From Candidatus Binatia bacterium (GTDB lineage: Bacteria > Desulfobacterota > Binatia > Bin18): a stretch of DNA of 64,000 nucleotides. The stretch covers positions 186,001 to 250,000 of the forward strand of contig JAJEFA010000010.1 in NCBI GenBank assembly GCA_022820725.1, given 5' to 3'. The position numbers were made by a program, and so were the translations under genes. Each line of letters begins with the position of its first letter. Positions within the stretch are counted from its first letter, which is position 1. The notes below the pieces were generated by a model. It did not search any database, was not told the DNA's origin, and worked only from the letters and a program-made list of their open reading frames with translations. Positions 19,171 to 28,329 of this stretch are shown here, piece by piece.

Positions 19171-19272
19171 GCAGCGATCATAGCCGAGGGGCAAACCTGA
19201 TGCCAGTTCGGTAGACATTGGACGGCTCTCATCTTGTATGCGCCGGAGGACTCAGCTACCTATCGCACAAGT

Positions 19273-19737
19273 ATGCGGGCCGTTATCCAGAGAGTGCGCG
19301 AGGCGCAGGTCTCGGTTGAGGGGGAAATCGTCGGGCAGATCCGGCACGGCCTGCTTGTCCTGCTCGGCGTGACAGCGGGGGACACCGAAACGGAGGCGGA
19401 CTTTCTAAGCGAGAAAATTATCGGGCTGCGTATTTTCTCGGACCAAGCCGGGAAATTTGCCTACTCCGTGCAAGACGTCGACGGATCGCTCCTGGTTGTG
19501 TCGCAATTCACGCTGTACGGCGATACGCGCAAAGGCCGCCGCCCATCGTTTACGGCCGCGGCAGAGCCGGCTACTGCCAAACCGTTGTATGAATATTTTG
19601 TCGCCTGCTGTCAGCGCCGCCATGTGCCGGTTGCCACGGGTCACTTCCAGGCGCATATGGCAGTCCAACTCGTCAATGACGGCCCGGTGACGCTCGTTCT
19701 CGACACCGCAGACCGCGGCCCACGTCAGGGAAGCTGA
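19273..19737 (+). CDS. dtd: D-aminoacyl-tRNA deacylase
   Basis: About 154 residues from ATG 19273 ([15 protein letters not shown] is the canonical start; an upstream in-frame TTG at 19234 gives an unlikely extension). It removes D-amino acids and glycine mischarged on tRNA. The two active-site loops are visible: [17 protein letters not shown] and the C-terminal [13 protein letters not shown] (Gly-cisPro motif normally NxGPVT). It is divergent from lgt with ~100 bases between. Confidence 0.95.
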   Translation: MRAVIQRVREAQVSVEGEIVGQIRHGLLVLLGVTAGDTETEADFLSEKIIGLRIFSDQAGKFAYSVQDVDGSLLVVSQFTLYGDTRKGRRPSFTAAAEPATAKPLYEYFVACCQRRHVPVATGHFQAHMAVQLVNDGPVTLVLDTADRGPRQGS

Positions 19738-19743
19738 GCAGCG

Positions 19744-20220
19744 ATGCCACGAGCCGGTTTCTGGGCCATCGACCCTACCCGCAAGATACACTTTGGAAAG
19801 GATGGCTGGTGGTATGCCAACGATGAGCGTATCCAAAATCAGCGCATCAACAAACTCTTTAGCCAATGTCTCCAAAAGAATGCGCAGGGTGAGTATGAAA
19901 TCGTGCTGGGGCGAGACCGCGCGCGCGTTGAGATTGAAGACACCCCCTATGTTGTTACCCAGGTCGCCGGAGACCCGGAGCAGGGTTTTACCCTACGCCT
20001 GAACGACGAGAGCGAAGAGCGCCTGTCCCCCTACACGCTGACCATCGGCGCCAACGATGTCCTGTACTGTAAAGTCAAGGGGCAAAAACATGCGGCCCGC
20101 TTTCTCCGACCGGCCTACTATCAGCTTACGCAGTATGTCCAGCCGGCGACCACGGGCGAGGGATTCGTTTTACACATCGGTGAATCCACCTACCCGATCC
20201 AGGTCAAAGGGCCGGACTAG
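19744..20220 (+). CDS. DUF1285-like protein of unknown function
   Basis: 158 residues, cytoplasmic, with no signal or membrane segment. The N-terminal half (IHFGKDGWWYANDERIQNQR, then INKLFSQCLQKNAQGEYEIVL and ARVEIEDTPYVVTQV) resembles DUF1285 proteins, which have a two-domain beta-rich fold of unknown role. It is 6 bases after dtd and 15 before trmL, so it probably belongs to a small tRNA-quality operon; a direct role there is only inference from position. Confidence 0.62.
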   Translation: MPRAGFWAIDPTRKIHFGKDGWWYANDERIQNQRINKLFSQCLQKNAQGEYEIVLGRDRARVEIEDTPYVVTQVAGDPEQGFTLRLNDESEERLSPYTLTIGANDVLYCKVKGQKHAARFLRPAYYQLTQYVQPATTGEGFVLHIGESTYPIQVKGPD

Positions 20221-20235
20221 TCCGGCCATTCCCCC

Positions 20236-20688
20236 ATGCACATCGTCTTTGTCGAACCGGAGATTCCACCCAACACCGGGACAACCGCCCGGCTGTGCGC
20301 GGCCACGCAAAGCTCCCTGCACCTTGTTGGCCCATTGGGGTTTTCTCTTGAGGATCGCTATCTCAAGCGCGCCGGCCTCGATTACTGGCCGGCTGTCGAC
20401 CTCCATGTGTATGAGTCGTGGAGCGCCTTCCTCGAGCGTCGCCCACCCGGCCGGCTGCTGGCCTTTTCCGCACGCGCCCAGCGTTCTTACACCACGGTCC
20501 GCTATCAGCCAGACGACCTGCTCGTCTTTGGCAGCGAGACACGGGGGTTGTCAGAGGCAATCCGCACGGAATACGCCGAGACCCTGTACACTATTCCAAT
20601 GCCGGGCGCACGGGTGCGCAGTTTGAACTTGTCCAACGCGGCGGCGATTGTGTTGTATGAGGCCCTGCGCCAATTGGGGCAAGTCTAG
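20236..20688 (+). CDS. trmL: tRNA (cytidine/uridine-34-2'-O)-methyltransferase
   Basis: 150 residues, SPOUT class methyltransferase that modifies the wobble ribose of leucine tRNAs. The start VFVEPEIPPNTGTTARLCAAT, the LVFGSETRGL motif and the knotted SAM-binding tail IPMPGARVRSLNLSNAAAIVLYE are all family hallmarks, and the length is normal. Confidence 0.94.
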   Translation: MHIVFVEPEIPPNTGTTARLCAATQSSLHLVGPLGFSLEDRYLKRAGLDYWPAVDLHVYESWSAFLERRPPGRLLAFSARAQRSYTTVRYQPDDLLVFGSETRGLSEAIRTEYAETLYTIPMPGARVRSLNLSNAAAIVLYEALRQLGQV

Positions 20689-20724
20689 CGGAGCAGAGGG
20701 GAGACACAGTATAGGACAGTGTTC

Positions 20725-20762
20725 CAGTCCCAAATCCCCAACCCCCAGCTCCCAGTCCCTCA
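20725..20762. repeat. Pyrimidine-rich low-complexity tract
   Basis: Short reiterations of TCCC/CCCC/AACCCC-type units lie between trmL and the convergent DCC gene. It looks like a slippage-prone or dispersed intergenic tract; no hairpin with a T-tract is seen. Confidence 0.4.
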
Positions 20763-20764
20763 CT

Positions 20765-21139
20765 TCATTTTTCCGGAAACAGCCACTTACTGAAAAATTG
20801 TCGATTCCGCGCAACGATCCAGTAGCCCAGTTCAACCCCCCACACAAAGGGCGGCAGCCCGCTCACCCAGGCCAGGCGCGGGAACCCGACTTTCCCCAGC
20901 ACGTATAGGCTCGCCCGCCCGGCGGACAAAATCTGTCCGTCTGGCGTAATAATAGATACCGAGTGTTCACACTGTCGAGCCAAGCTGTCCGTCATCGGGG
21001 GTCGAGGCGCGTCCTGGTAGGGAACCGCCCGAATCTGATTCGTCACATCGCGGTATTTGACCCAGGCAACGGCCCGCTGACACAAGCCGCATGCTCCGTC
21101 CCAGAACAACCAGATGGGTTGGGCTCCGGCCGGTTCCAT
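20765..21139 (-). CDS. DCC family (DUF393) thiol-disulfide oxidoreductase-like protein
   Basis: 124 residues with the signature LFWDGACGLCQRAVAWV (DxxCxxC) near the N-terminus, followed by a thioredoxin-like region and hydrophobic LPPFVWGVELGYWIVA. DUF393 proteins are predicted redox proteins of unknown partner. It ends 6 bases after the Mut7-C gene stop in the same direction, so the two may be one transcript. Confidence 0.85.
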   Translation of the reverse strand: MEPAGAQPIWLFWDGACGLCQRAVAWVKYRDVTNQIRAVPYQDAPRPPMTDSLARQCEHSVSIITPDGQILSAGRASLYVLGKVGFPRLAWVSGLPPFVWGVELGYWIVARNRQFFSKWLFPEK

Positions 21140-21145
21140 ACTTCC

Positions 21146-21619
21146 CTATACTATCCCTATGTGTCTCAGCTCTTCGATTATGCGTTCGCGGTGAGTGGCG
21201 TTCCAATAGACGCGCTGGCACTTCCGGCAGTGGAAAAAGGTCGATTGCGTTCGCCACACATACGCGGGCACGCGGGCTTGGACCCGCTCGCGGTCGATTG
21301 TTTCCAATTCCTGGTTGCACACGCTGCACCGCCTGAGCAGAGAGGACGAGACCGTGAGCTGTAAGTCGATGCAGACCTGCTTGAGCTGCTCCCGAAAACG
21401 GTCGGCACGAATAAACACAAACGGCGGCATATCCTTCTGGTTCAGAAAGCAGGTCCGACGGGTCAGCAGAATACGGCCCTGGCGACGCGCTTCACTCTTC
21501 ACGCTCGCGGGTGAAACCTCGGGCATATAGACGGTGTCATAGCCCAGCAGGCGCAGCCATTTTGCCAAGGTGCCGACCATACGATCGGCTAAAAAACGAG
21601 GCGGTGGCTCGGCAGGCAT
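21146..21619 (-). CDS. Mut7-C RNase-domain protein with zinc ribbon
   Basis: 157 residues. The N-terminal PIN-like Mut7-C domain shows FLADRMVGTLAKWLRLLGYDTVY (7-29) and GRILLTRRTCF. The C-terminus has a zinc ribbon with RRCSVCNQELE and FFHCRKCQRVYWNATHRERI. This is the standard architecture of the family; it is a putative RNase of unknown target. Full length. Confidence 0.88.
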   Translation of the reverse strand: MPAEPPPRFLADRMVGTLAKWLRLLGYDTVYMPEVSPASVKSEARRQGRILLTRRTCFLNQKDMPPFVFIRADRFREQLKQVCIDLQLTVSSSLLRRCSVCNQELETIDRERVQARVPAYVWRTQSTFFHCRKCQRVYWNATHRERIIEELRHIGIV

Positions 21620-21934
21620 CCAGGACTCCTGACCACGGTAGAGACGAACTCACCAGGGTCGCGTGATCGGCTTGCAGCCTAAAATAAGGACCGGGGGAAG
21701 ACAAGACGGGAGATACGACACCCGGGTCTGGTACTGACCTCCTGCCGACGCCTCGCCCCTCCTCATCTGGCTCTCCTCCTTACAGAGGGACGGCATATAA
21801 CTGAGTCGTTCTTCGCCTTATTCAGGGACGGTGTCACCTCGGAGAGGATAAATTCTCTCTCGCACGAACACACTTGGTGGGATATGCAGGCTGGCGAGTA
21901 CAGAACCGACGGCAAAATTCGCGGAGGAGAGACC
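21620..21934. other. Intergenic region upstream of the TPR gene
   Basis: 315 bases between divergent genes. No ORF with coding character, no convincing hairpin terminator and no clear -35/-10 pair was seen. A GCGGAGGAG ribosome site at its end (about 21921-21929) serves the TPR gene. It presumably contains promoters for both directions. Confidence 0.4.
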
Positions 21935-23599
21935 ATGTCCGAAGGCTACTACGATCTGGGGACCTACAGCCGGCCCGTCACGACCGGCTCCGAGGAAGCG
22001 CAGCGCTGGTTCGACCGGGGGCTCGCCTGGACCTACGGCTACAACCACGACGAGGCGATCGTGTGCTACCGCCGAGCGCTCGATGCCGACCCGGCGTGTG
22101 CCATGGCGTGGTGGGGAGTCGCCTACGCGGCCGGACCAAACTACAACAAGCCGTGGGAGGCGTTCGACGAGGGGGACGCGGCCCGTTCGCTCAAGACCGC
22201 GTACGACGCGGCGGCGCGGGCACGGGCACTCGCCCCAAACGCGACGGATACCGAGCGGTCCCTCATCGGCGCCCTCGAACATCGCTACCCATCACGCTCG
22301 CCTGTGGAGGACATGTGCCCGTGGAACGATGCGTATGCGGGTGCGATGCGGGCGGTCTACGCCGAGCGCGGTGAGGACGATCCGGACGTGGCGGCCCTGT
22401 TCGCCGAGGCGATCATGAACCGCACCCCGTGGGCGCTCTGGGATCTGAAGACCGGCCAGCCGGCGGAAGGGGCGGATACGGAAGAGGCCATCGAAGTTCT
22501 TGAGAAGGCGATGCGTCGGCGCGAGGAACGGGGCGAGGCGGCTCACCCGGGCCTGCTCCACATGTACATCCATCTGATGGAGATGTCGCCGCACCCGGAG
22601 CGGGCGCTCGTGGCCGGCGACCGGCTACGCGCTCTCGTGCCGGACGCCGGCCATCTCGAACACATGCCGACCCACATCGACGTACTTTGCGGCGACTACC
22701 GAGCGGTGGTGGAGTCGAATCAGGCGGCCATCGAAGCGGATCGCAAGTTTCTCGCGCACGTGGGTGCGAACAACTTCTACTCGCTCTACCGGTGCCATAA
22801 CTACCACTTCAAGATCTACGGGGCGATGTTCCTCGGACAGTACCGGCCCGCACTTGCGACGGCTGAGGAGATGATAACGACGCTTACTGAGGAGTTGCTC
22901 ACCCTCACCTCGCCGCCCATGGCGGACTGGCTGGAAGGCTTTGTTTCGATGAAGCAGCACGTACTCATCCGGTTCGGGAAGTGGAACGCTATCCTTGCGG
23001 AAGAGCTGCCGGAGAACCGCGCCCTCTTTTGCGTGACGACCGCGATGATGCGGTACGCCAAGGCGGTCGCTCGCGCGGTAACAGGCGACGTCGACGCGGC
23101 GGAGCATGAGGCCGCCTGCTTCGATGAAGCGCTCACCTGCGTCCCGGAGAGCCGCTACGTGTTCAACAATCAGTGTCTCGACATTCTCGCGATCGCAAGG
23201 GAGATGATGCGGGGTGAGATCGAGTACCGTCGCGGCCGCTTCGACACCGCGTTCGGACATCTCCGGGCGGCCGTGAAGCTGGACGACAACCTGCCCTACG
23301 ACGAGCCCTGGGGCTGGATGCAACCGGCGCGCCATGCGCTCGCCGCCCTACTGCTCGAACAGGATCGGGTCGGGGAGGCGGCTGCGGTATATCGAGCGGA
23401 TCTTGGGTACGACGCTACGCTAAGCCGCGCCTGCCAGCACCCGGACAACGTCTGGAGCCTGCACGGATATCACGAGTGCCTCCAGCGGCTCGGGCGGATT
23501 CAGGAGGCGGCAATCGTGAAGCAGCGGCTGGACCTCGCCTTGGCCCGCACCGACGTCCCAATCACCGCATCCTGCTTCTGCCGGCTCGCGACACGGTAG
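21935..23599 (+). CDS. TPR-repeat protein, possibly laterally acquired
   Basis: 554 residues from ATG 21935, chosen because GGAGGAG precedes it. Helical TPR-like repeats run through most of the length (FDRGLAWTYGYNHDEAIVCYRRALDADPACAMAWWG, 27-62; later pairs near the C-terminus). A conserved LEHMPTHIDVLCGDY motif lies near the middle, with histidines that could bind metal or ligand. There is no signal peptide. Function unknown; the family occurs as stand-alone cytoplasmic TPR proteins. Codon third positions look more G/C-biased than in neighbours, suggesting transfer from a higher-GC genome. Confidence 0.72.
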   Translation: MSEGYYDLGTYSRPVTTGSEEAQRWFDRGLAWTYGYNHDEAIVCYRRALDADPACAMAWWGVAYAAGPNYNKPWEAFDEGDAARSLKTAYDAAARARALAPNATDTERSLIGALEHRYPSRSPVEDMCPWNDAYAGAMRAVYAERGEDDPDVAALFAEAIMNRTPWALWDLKTGQPAEGADTEEAIEVLEKAMRRREERGEAAHPGLLHMYIHLMEMSPHPERALVAGDRLRALVPDAGHLEHMPTHIDVLCGDYRAVVESNQAAIEADRKFLAHVGANNFYSLYRCHNYHFKIYGAMFLGQYRPALATAEEMITTLTEELLTLTSPPMADWLEGFVSMKQHVLIRFGKWNAILAEELPENRALFCVTTAMMRYAKAVARAVTGDVDAAEHEAACFDEALTCVPESRYVFNNQCLDILAIAREMMRGEIEYRRGRFDTAFGHLRAAVKLDDNLPYDEPWGWMQPARHALAALLLEQDRVGEAAAVYRADLGYDATLSRACQHPDNVWSLHGYHECLQRLGRIQEAAIVKQRLDLALARTDVPITASCFCRLATR

Positions 23600-23724
23600 C
23601 AAGTATCGGGACAGCCAACGGTGGCCAGCGGTGAGTCAGGTTAGCGTCGTTCAGTTCCCTGCTTGCGCCCCGGAGACCAAATAGGCTAAACCGCTTTACA
23701 AAATACCCTACCAAGGAGGCTCTT

Positions 23725-24375
23725 ATGAGAATGTATAATTCACTCGGTCCGAATCCGCGCTGCGTCCGCATGTTCATGGCGGAAAAAGGCGTTACGCTCG
23801 ATACGATCGAAATAGATATTCTGGGTGCGGAGAACCGGCAGGGGCCGTATACCGATAAGAATCCCGGCGGCCAAATGCCGGCGATCGAGTTGGACGATGG
23901 CAGCATCCTGGCGGAAACGACCGCCATTTGCGAATACCTTGAAGACACCCAGCCCGGCCCGGCGTTAATCGGCTCGACCCCGGAGGAAAAAGCCGAAACC
24001 CGCATGTGGCAGCGGCGTATTGAACTCCAGATCACGGAGCATATGTATAACGGCTTCCGCTATGCCGAGGGCCTGGACATGTTTAAGGAGCGTATGCACT
24101 GTCTGCCTGAAGCCGCGGCTGGCCTCAAGGAAATCGTGCAAGAAAAGCTCGCCTGGCTGGATGGCCTGATGGAGGGCAAACAGTTCATCGTGGGCGACCG
24201 GTTTACGTTGGTCGATATTATTCTGTACTGCGCCTTTGATTTCGGGGCCGGCGTCGGCCAGAAGATCAGCCCGGACCTGAAAAACCTGACGGCTTGGTTT
24301 GCACGGGTCGATAGTCGCGCCAGCGCGGCCGCCAGTATCCACGAAAAAGCCAAGGCCGCGGGTATGAAGGCGTAA
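23725..24375 (+). CDS. Glutathione S-transferase family protein
   Basis: 216 residues with an N-terminal thioredoxin fold (MYNSLGPNPRCVRMFMAEKGV; NPGGQMPAIELDDGSILAETTAICEYLE contains the cis-Pro and the glutathione-gamma-glutamyl site) and an all-helical C-domain ending FIVGDRFTLVDIILYCAFDFG (N-capping box). Soluble; substrate unknown. A strong AAGGAGG precedes ATG 23725. Confidence 0.9.
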   Translation: MRMYNSLGPNPRCVRMFMAEKGVTLDTIEIDILGAENRQGPYTDKNPGGQMPAIELDDGSILAETTAICEYLEDTQPGPALIGSTPEEKAETRMWQRRIELQITEHMYNGFRYAEGLDMFKERMHCLPEAAAGLKEIVQEKLAWLDGLMEGKQFIVGDRFTLVDIILYCAFDFGAGVGQKISPDLKNLTAWFARVDSRASAAASIHEKAKAAGMKA

Positions 24376-24390
24376 TCTTTAGGGTCTTTA

Positions 24391-24441
24391 GAGTCCGTTG
24401 GGTCCGTTGGGTCTTAGAGACTCTATAGACTCAACGGACTC
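24391..24441. terminator. Inverted repeat between convergent genes, bidirectional terminator candidate
   Basis: GAGTCCGTTGGGTC (24391-24404) and GACTCAACGGACTC (24428-24441) pair over 13 of 14 positions. The loop holds a nested GTCTTAGAGACTCTATAGAC palindromic stretch. No long T-tract is present, so termination is a positional inference. Confidence 0.45.
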
Positions 24442-24471
24442 AATCGACCTCATTGCAGCCCCTCACTTTAT

Positions 24472-25482
24472 CTACCGCTCTACGCCCTCAGCCCCTTCCT
24501 GCGGGTAATAGGTAATCGTCCGATAGATCGCCTCGGCGGGTTCGAGGTAGCCCTCGTCGCCGTCCGGAATCCACTCCGCAGTGACCTGTTTTAACCAATT
24601 TCCTTGGTTGTCATACTCGTAGGTATAAATTTCTTTGCGTTGAATCGCACCGTCAGCGTCGAGCGCCACCCACTCCCGTTCGTTTCCGTGCTCGTCATAG
24701 GCGTATACCCAACGCGACGTCAGTGCCCCGCTTCGTCCGTGGGTGATTACGGACTGTACTCTCCCCTCTGCGTCATACACATACGTGTTGCTTGAGATCG
24801 GAGAGCCGTCGGCGTCGGACAAGGACCGTTTGGCGACCCGGTCTTCGTCATCGTAGGTAAAGCTGGCTCGGTGTAAAAAGGTCCCGTCCGGGTCGTGGTG
24901 ATCGGTGTGGGCCGGCTGTCCGTCCTCGGTGTACGCATAAACGTCTCGAAACCACAGATCACCATCCACATCGGTACTTACCGCCTGCGTCAGACGGCCC
25001 GTTTCGTCATAGGTGTGGCTGGTCTTCCGCCAGAGCGCCCCCTGGGAGTTATACAACTGTTCGATACTCAGCTTGTTCGCCCGATTATACTGGCGGACGA
25101 CGCGGACCATCGCTGCTCCGTCAGGCGCGTACTCGGTCCTTTCCGTGAGTGCTCCGTTCGTCCCGTACTGAGCGATGGCCGTGAGTATCCGTTCGTCCTC
25201 AATCCACGTGTCCGGCTCTCCGGGCGGGTTCACAAACAACACTCTTTCCGTCTGTACGGTTTGGACAGCCCCAACCAACGTCCGGCTTGCCCGGACTTCC
25301 TTCGCCCCCATAGCCGCAATGACATCGGCCCGAGCGTGAGGGGCCGGAGAGACAGCAATCGAGAGCAAAAGACAGAGAAGAAAGACAAGAGACAGCAGGC
25401 GCGGCATTGGTTTCGAGGCAGAAGCACGCCGCGTATGAGAGGATTCCATCACGACCGGTCGTTTTCGGCATTTCAAATTCAT
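24472..25482 (-). CDS. Secreted YD/RHS-like repeat protein
   Basis: Exported protein with a clear signal peptide (MPRLLSLVFLLCLLLSIAVS, ending AHARA-DV). ATG candidates are 25482, 25449 and 25407; none has a good ribosome site, and 25407 gives the most canonical signal peptide. The mature part carries about six imperfect 22-25-residue repeats of the type YDETGRLTQ / YDAEGRVQSV / YDEHGNERE, which match the YD motif of RHS proteins. There is no RHS core or C-terminal toxin, so it is probably a short cell-envelope beta-repeat protein of unknown role. Confidence 0.7.
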   Translation of the reverse strand: MNLKCRKRPVVMESSHTRRASASKPMPRLLSLVFLLCLLLSIAVSPAPHARADVIAAMGAKEVRASRTLVGAVQTVQTERVLFVNPPGEPDTWIEDERILTAIAQYGTNGALTERTEYAPDGAAMVRVVRQYNRANKLSIEQLYNSQGALWRKTSHTYDETGRLTQAVSTDVDGDLWFRDVYAYTEDGQPAHTDHHDPDGTFLHRASFTYDDEDRVAKRSLSDADGSPISSNTYVYDAEGRVQSVITHGRSGALTSRWVYAYDEHGNEREWVALDADGAIQRKEIYTYEYDNQGNWLKQVTAEWIPDGDEGYLEPAEAIYRTITYYPQEGAEGVER

Positions 25483-25567
25483 AGGCCCGAGGCAATATAT
25501 CTCTTCTTGGTGTTCCTTGACACGTCCCTCTTCTCCGAAGAATAATCTCTCCACAGGAGGGGAATGT

Positions 25568-26356
25568 ATGCGTGACAATGCACTCAAAAAATCACTCAAG
25601 GCCGGAGACTGCGTCTTGGGGACGCTGGTATGGGACCTCAAGAGCCGTGGGGCCATTCATACGCTGGCACAGGCCGGCATAGACTTCATCATGATCTGCA
25701 CCGAGCATTCGGCCTACAACCTGGAAACAGTAGTCGATCTGTGCGACTACGCCCATGCGGCCGGGATGACCCCGGTGGTCCGCATTCCTGATCTTGAATA
25801 TGAGCATGTGACGCGCCTGCTCGACTGTGGGTGTCAGAGCCTGATTGTGCCGCATGTCAAAACCGGGGCCGAGGTGCAACGCTTCATTGAGCTGGCCAAA
25901 TACCATCCTGAGGGGAAGCGGGGGACGGCCATCTATCTGGGGGCGAATACCGACTATGAAGACGTTGAGACACAGACGGCCATGCAGCACGCCAATACCA
26001 ACACCCTGCTCGGCGTGATCATCGAAACCAGGGAAGCCGTGGAAAATATGGACGAGATCCTGATTCCCGGCATTGACCTGACCCTGGTCGGCTATCAGGA
26101 CTTGGCTCAAAGCCTTGGCGCGCCGGGCCAATTCAATAATCCCGAACTGCTCGAAGCGACCGCCCGGGTCAATGCGCTGTGTCACGAGCGGGGCATCGCG
26201 ACGGCTGCGGCGGTGACCCAACCCGATAATATGGAGGCGATTGTCGACAGCGGTGCGCAATATCTCTTGTACGGTACGGATCTGATCCTGCTGCGCCGGG
26301 AAGCGCAACGCGCCGCCGAAGCGCTTGCACCCTTTCGGAAAGGCCGGGCGCACTAG
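25568..26356 (+). CDS. HpcH/HpaI family aldolase
   Basis: 262 residues, class II pyruvate-dependent aldolase family (4-hydroxy-2-oxoheptanedioate aldolase type). The conserved acid/base residues appear in DFIMICTEHSAYNLE, VVRIPD, LIVPHVKTG and VIIETREAVENMDEIL. Start ATG 25568 follows AGGAGGGG. Here the usual 'NxEH' reads CTEH. It lies ~100 bases before the LLM oxidoreductase gene and may share its transcript. Confidence 0.86.
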   Translation: MRDNALKKSLKAGDCVLGTLVWDLKSRGAIHTLAQAGIDFIMICTEHSAYNLETVVDLCDYAHAAGMTPVVRIPDLEYEHVTRLLDCGCQSLIVPHVKTGAEVQRFIELAKYHPEGKRGTAIYLGANTDYEDVETQTAMQHANTNTLLGVIIETREAVENMDEILIPGIDLTLVGYQDLAQSLGAPGQFNNPELLEATARVNALCHERGIATAAAVTQPDNMEAIVDSGAQYLLYGTDLILLRREAQRAAEALAPFRKGRAH

Positions 26357-26452
26357 AGCCGTTTCCCTCTTACCTAAACTCAGCAAGTACGATACACCCC
26401 ACACAAGGATTGAAAGCGTTCCAGCGTTTGTCATCGTCAAAAGGAGGTCAGC

Positions 26453-27565
26453 ATGAAGTTCGGTATTTTTTATGAGCTCTCCGTTCCCCGGCCCTGGGAC
26501 CAAGAGGCCGAGCGCAGCGTTTATATGAATGCGCTTGAACAGGTGCGTCTGGCCGACGAGCTCGGCTTTGAACAGGTCTGGGCGGTGGAGCATCACTTCC
26601 TGGAAGAGTACTCCCACTGTTCGGCGCCCGAGCTTTTTCTGACCGCGTGCGCCATGCAGACCGAGCATATCAATGTCGGCCACGGCATCGTCATCTGCGT
26701 GCCACAATTTAACCATCCGATTCGGATTGCCGAACGTGCCGCAGTGCTGGATATTTTATCCGGTGGACGGCTCCAGTTCGGGACCGGGCGGTCGGCGACC
26801 TGGACCGAGCTGGGTGGCTTTCGGGCCAGCCCGGACGAGACCAAAAAAAGCTGGGACGAGTTTGTCCACTGCATCCCGAAGATGTGGACGCAAGAGCGCT
26901 TCGGCTATGAGGGCCAGTATTTCTCCATGCCGTCACGGGCGGTGCTGCCCAAGCCCTACCAGAAACCCCATCCGCCCATGTGGGTGGCCGTCACCAGTCC
27001 GGGCACCGAGCTTGATGCCGCGGACCGCGGCATCGGCTGTCTGGGGGTGACCTTTACCAGCTTTGCCGAGCAGGAAGCCAAGGTCAAAGAGTATCGCCGT
27101 CGCGTGCAGAACTGTAATCCGGTTGGCGCGTTTGTGAACAACCAGGTCGCGACCGTCAACTTCCTGTACTGCCACGAAGACAACGAAACCGGCGCGAAAA
27201 CCGGCATGAAGATGATTCGCCATTTCAATTACATGGCGGCCCAGTTGGATATGGCAAAAGAGGCCTATCCCGCCAAATCATACCCGGCCGCCGGTCTGCT
27301 GCCATCCCTGCGACGCCAGGCGTCCAGCCCCGGCGACCAGTTTAAAGCACCGGAGGGAATCGCGGTCGGGAATCCCGAACATCTCATTGGTGAGCTCAAA
27401 AAATGGGAAGCCAGCGGCGTGGACCGGGTCAATTTCCTCCTCAACGCTGCCGAGATTATTCCGCAGGCCCAAGTCCTCGACAGTCTGCGGCTGTTTGCCA
27501 AAGAGGTCATGCCCGCGTTTGCCGACTCCCAGCCGCGACACGCCGTCGCGGGAGGAGCCAGCTAA
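26453..27565 (+). CDS. LLM-class flavin-dependent oxidoreductase (bacterial luciferase-like)
   Basis: 370 residues, luciferase-like TIM barrel using reduced FMN or F420. FEQVWAVEHHFLEEYSHCSAPELFLTACA, LDILSGGRLQFGTGRS and PPMWVAVTSPGTELDAA are typical. AAAGGAGGTCAGC before ATG 26453 is the best ribosome site in this area. The gene overlaps the next one as TAATG and is probably an operon with the acetoacetate-decarboxylase-like and OsmC genes; the substrate is unknown. Confidence 0.9.
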   Translation: MKFGIFYELSVPRPWDQEAERSVYMNALEQVRLADELGFEQVWAVEHHFLEEYSHCSAPELFLTACAMQTEHINVGHGIVICVPQFNHPIRIAERAAVLDILSGGRLQFGTGRSATWTELGGFRASPDETKKSWDEFVHCIPKMWTQERFGYEGQYFSMPSRAVLPKPYQKPHPPMWVAVTSPGTELDAADRGIGCLGVTFTSFAEQEAKVKEYRRRVQNCNPVGAFVNNQVATVNFLYCHEDNETGAKTGMKMIRHFNYMAAQLDMAKEAYPAKSYPAAGLLPSLRRQASSPGDQFKAPEGIAVGNPEHLIGELKKWEASGVDRVNFLLNAAEIIPQAQVLDSLRLFAKEVMPAFADSQPRHAVAGGAS

Positions 27566-28317
27566 TGCCGGTGTTTGGGAAACAGGATGTCGAGGCTGCT
27601 GCGGCCCGAGCGCCGCTGATGACCGGCTTTGATACCGACGCCTGGGAGCTCAAGGACGCGGAGATTCTTCAGCTCAGCTATGAAATTGCCGAGGAACCGG
27701 CGGAGTGGCTGATTCCACCGGCGCTCCATCCAAGTATTCCGCCGTACGCCACGTTCTCGGTCATGCATTATCCCGACAGTCCGGTCGGGCCGTTCGCCCT
27801 CGCCCAGGTCCGCATTATCGTTCGGGCCGGTATTCGGCCACGCGGCTACCTTCTGCACGCCTATGCCAGCACCGAGCAGGCGGTGAGCGAGTTGCAAGCG
27901 CGCTGGGGATTTACGGTCGAGACCGCGGCGGTCTCGCTTCAGCCACGCCATGATCGGGTGATTGGGAAGGTTGAACGCGACGGCGAAACGCTCATGGAGA
28001 TTGAACTGGAGAATCCCGAGCATATCTCAGGCGCGGATATTACTTATCTCGACAGTCTGCATTTGGCTCGGGTTCAAGCCCACGACGACCCGGTCATTGT
28101 CCAGGTTGACCCGGAATACGTGTTTCACGCGGCGCAGCGCGGCAAGCCCCGCCTCATCACCTTCAAAACCGGAGCCTGGGGGGACTCCGGGCGGTTGCAC
28201 TGTACCACCCCGATTATTGCAACCATGACAAAAAGTGATACCGACCTGCCCCGCCTCCGCTTCGCTCTTGATCCCTCCCTGCCGGCCGCTCAAGGCAGTC
28301 GGAGACTCGCGGCGTAA
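27565..28317 (+). CDS. Acetoacetate decarboxylase-like protein
   Basis: 250 residues. The pattern LIPPALHPSIPPYATFSVMHYPDSPVGPFALAQVRIIVRAG matches the ADC superfamily beta-barrel entrance, and QPRHDRVIGKVERDGETLMEIEL fits its second half. The Schiff-base lysine of true acetoacetate decarboxylases cannot be placed with confidence, so it may be a non-decarboxylating relative. ATG overlaps the upstream stop (TAATG), implying translational coupling with the oxidoreductase. Confidence 0.7.
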   Translation: MPVFGKQDVEAAAARAPLMTGFDTDAWELKDAEILQLSYEIAEEPAEWLIPPALHPSIPPYATFSVMHYPDSPVGPFALAQVRIIVRAGIRPRGYLLHAYASTEQAVSELQARWGFTVETAAVSLQPRHDRVIGKVERDGETLMEIELENPEHISGADITYLDSLHLARVQAHDDPVIVQVDPEYVFHAAQRGKPRLITFKTGAWGDSGRLHCTTPIIATMTKSDTDLPRLRFALDPSLPAAQGSRRLAA

Positions 28318-28329
28318 AGGAGACACTTC

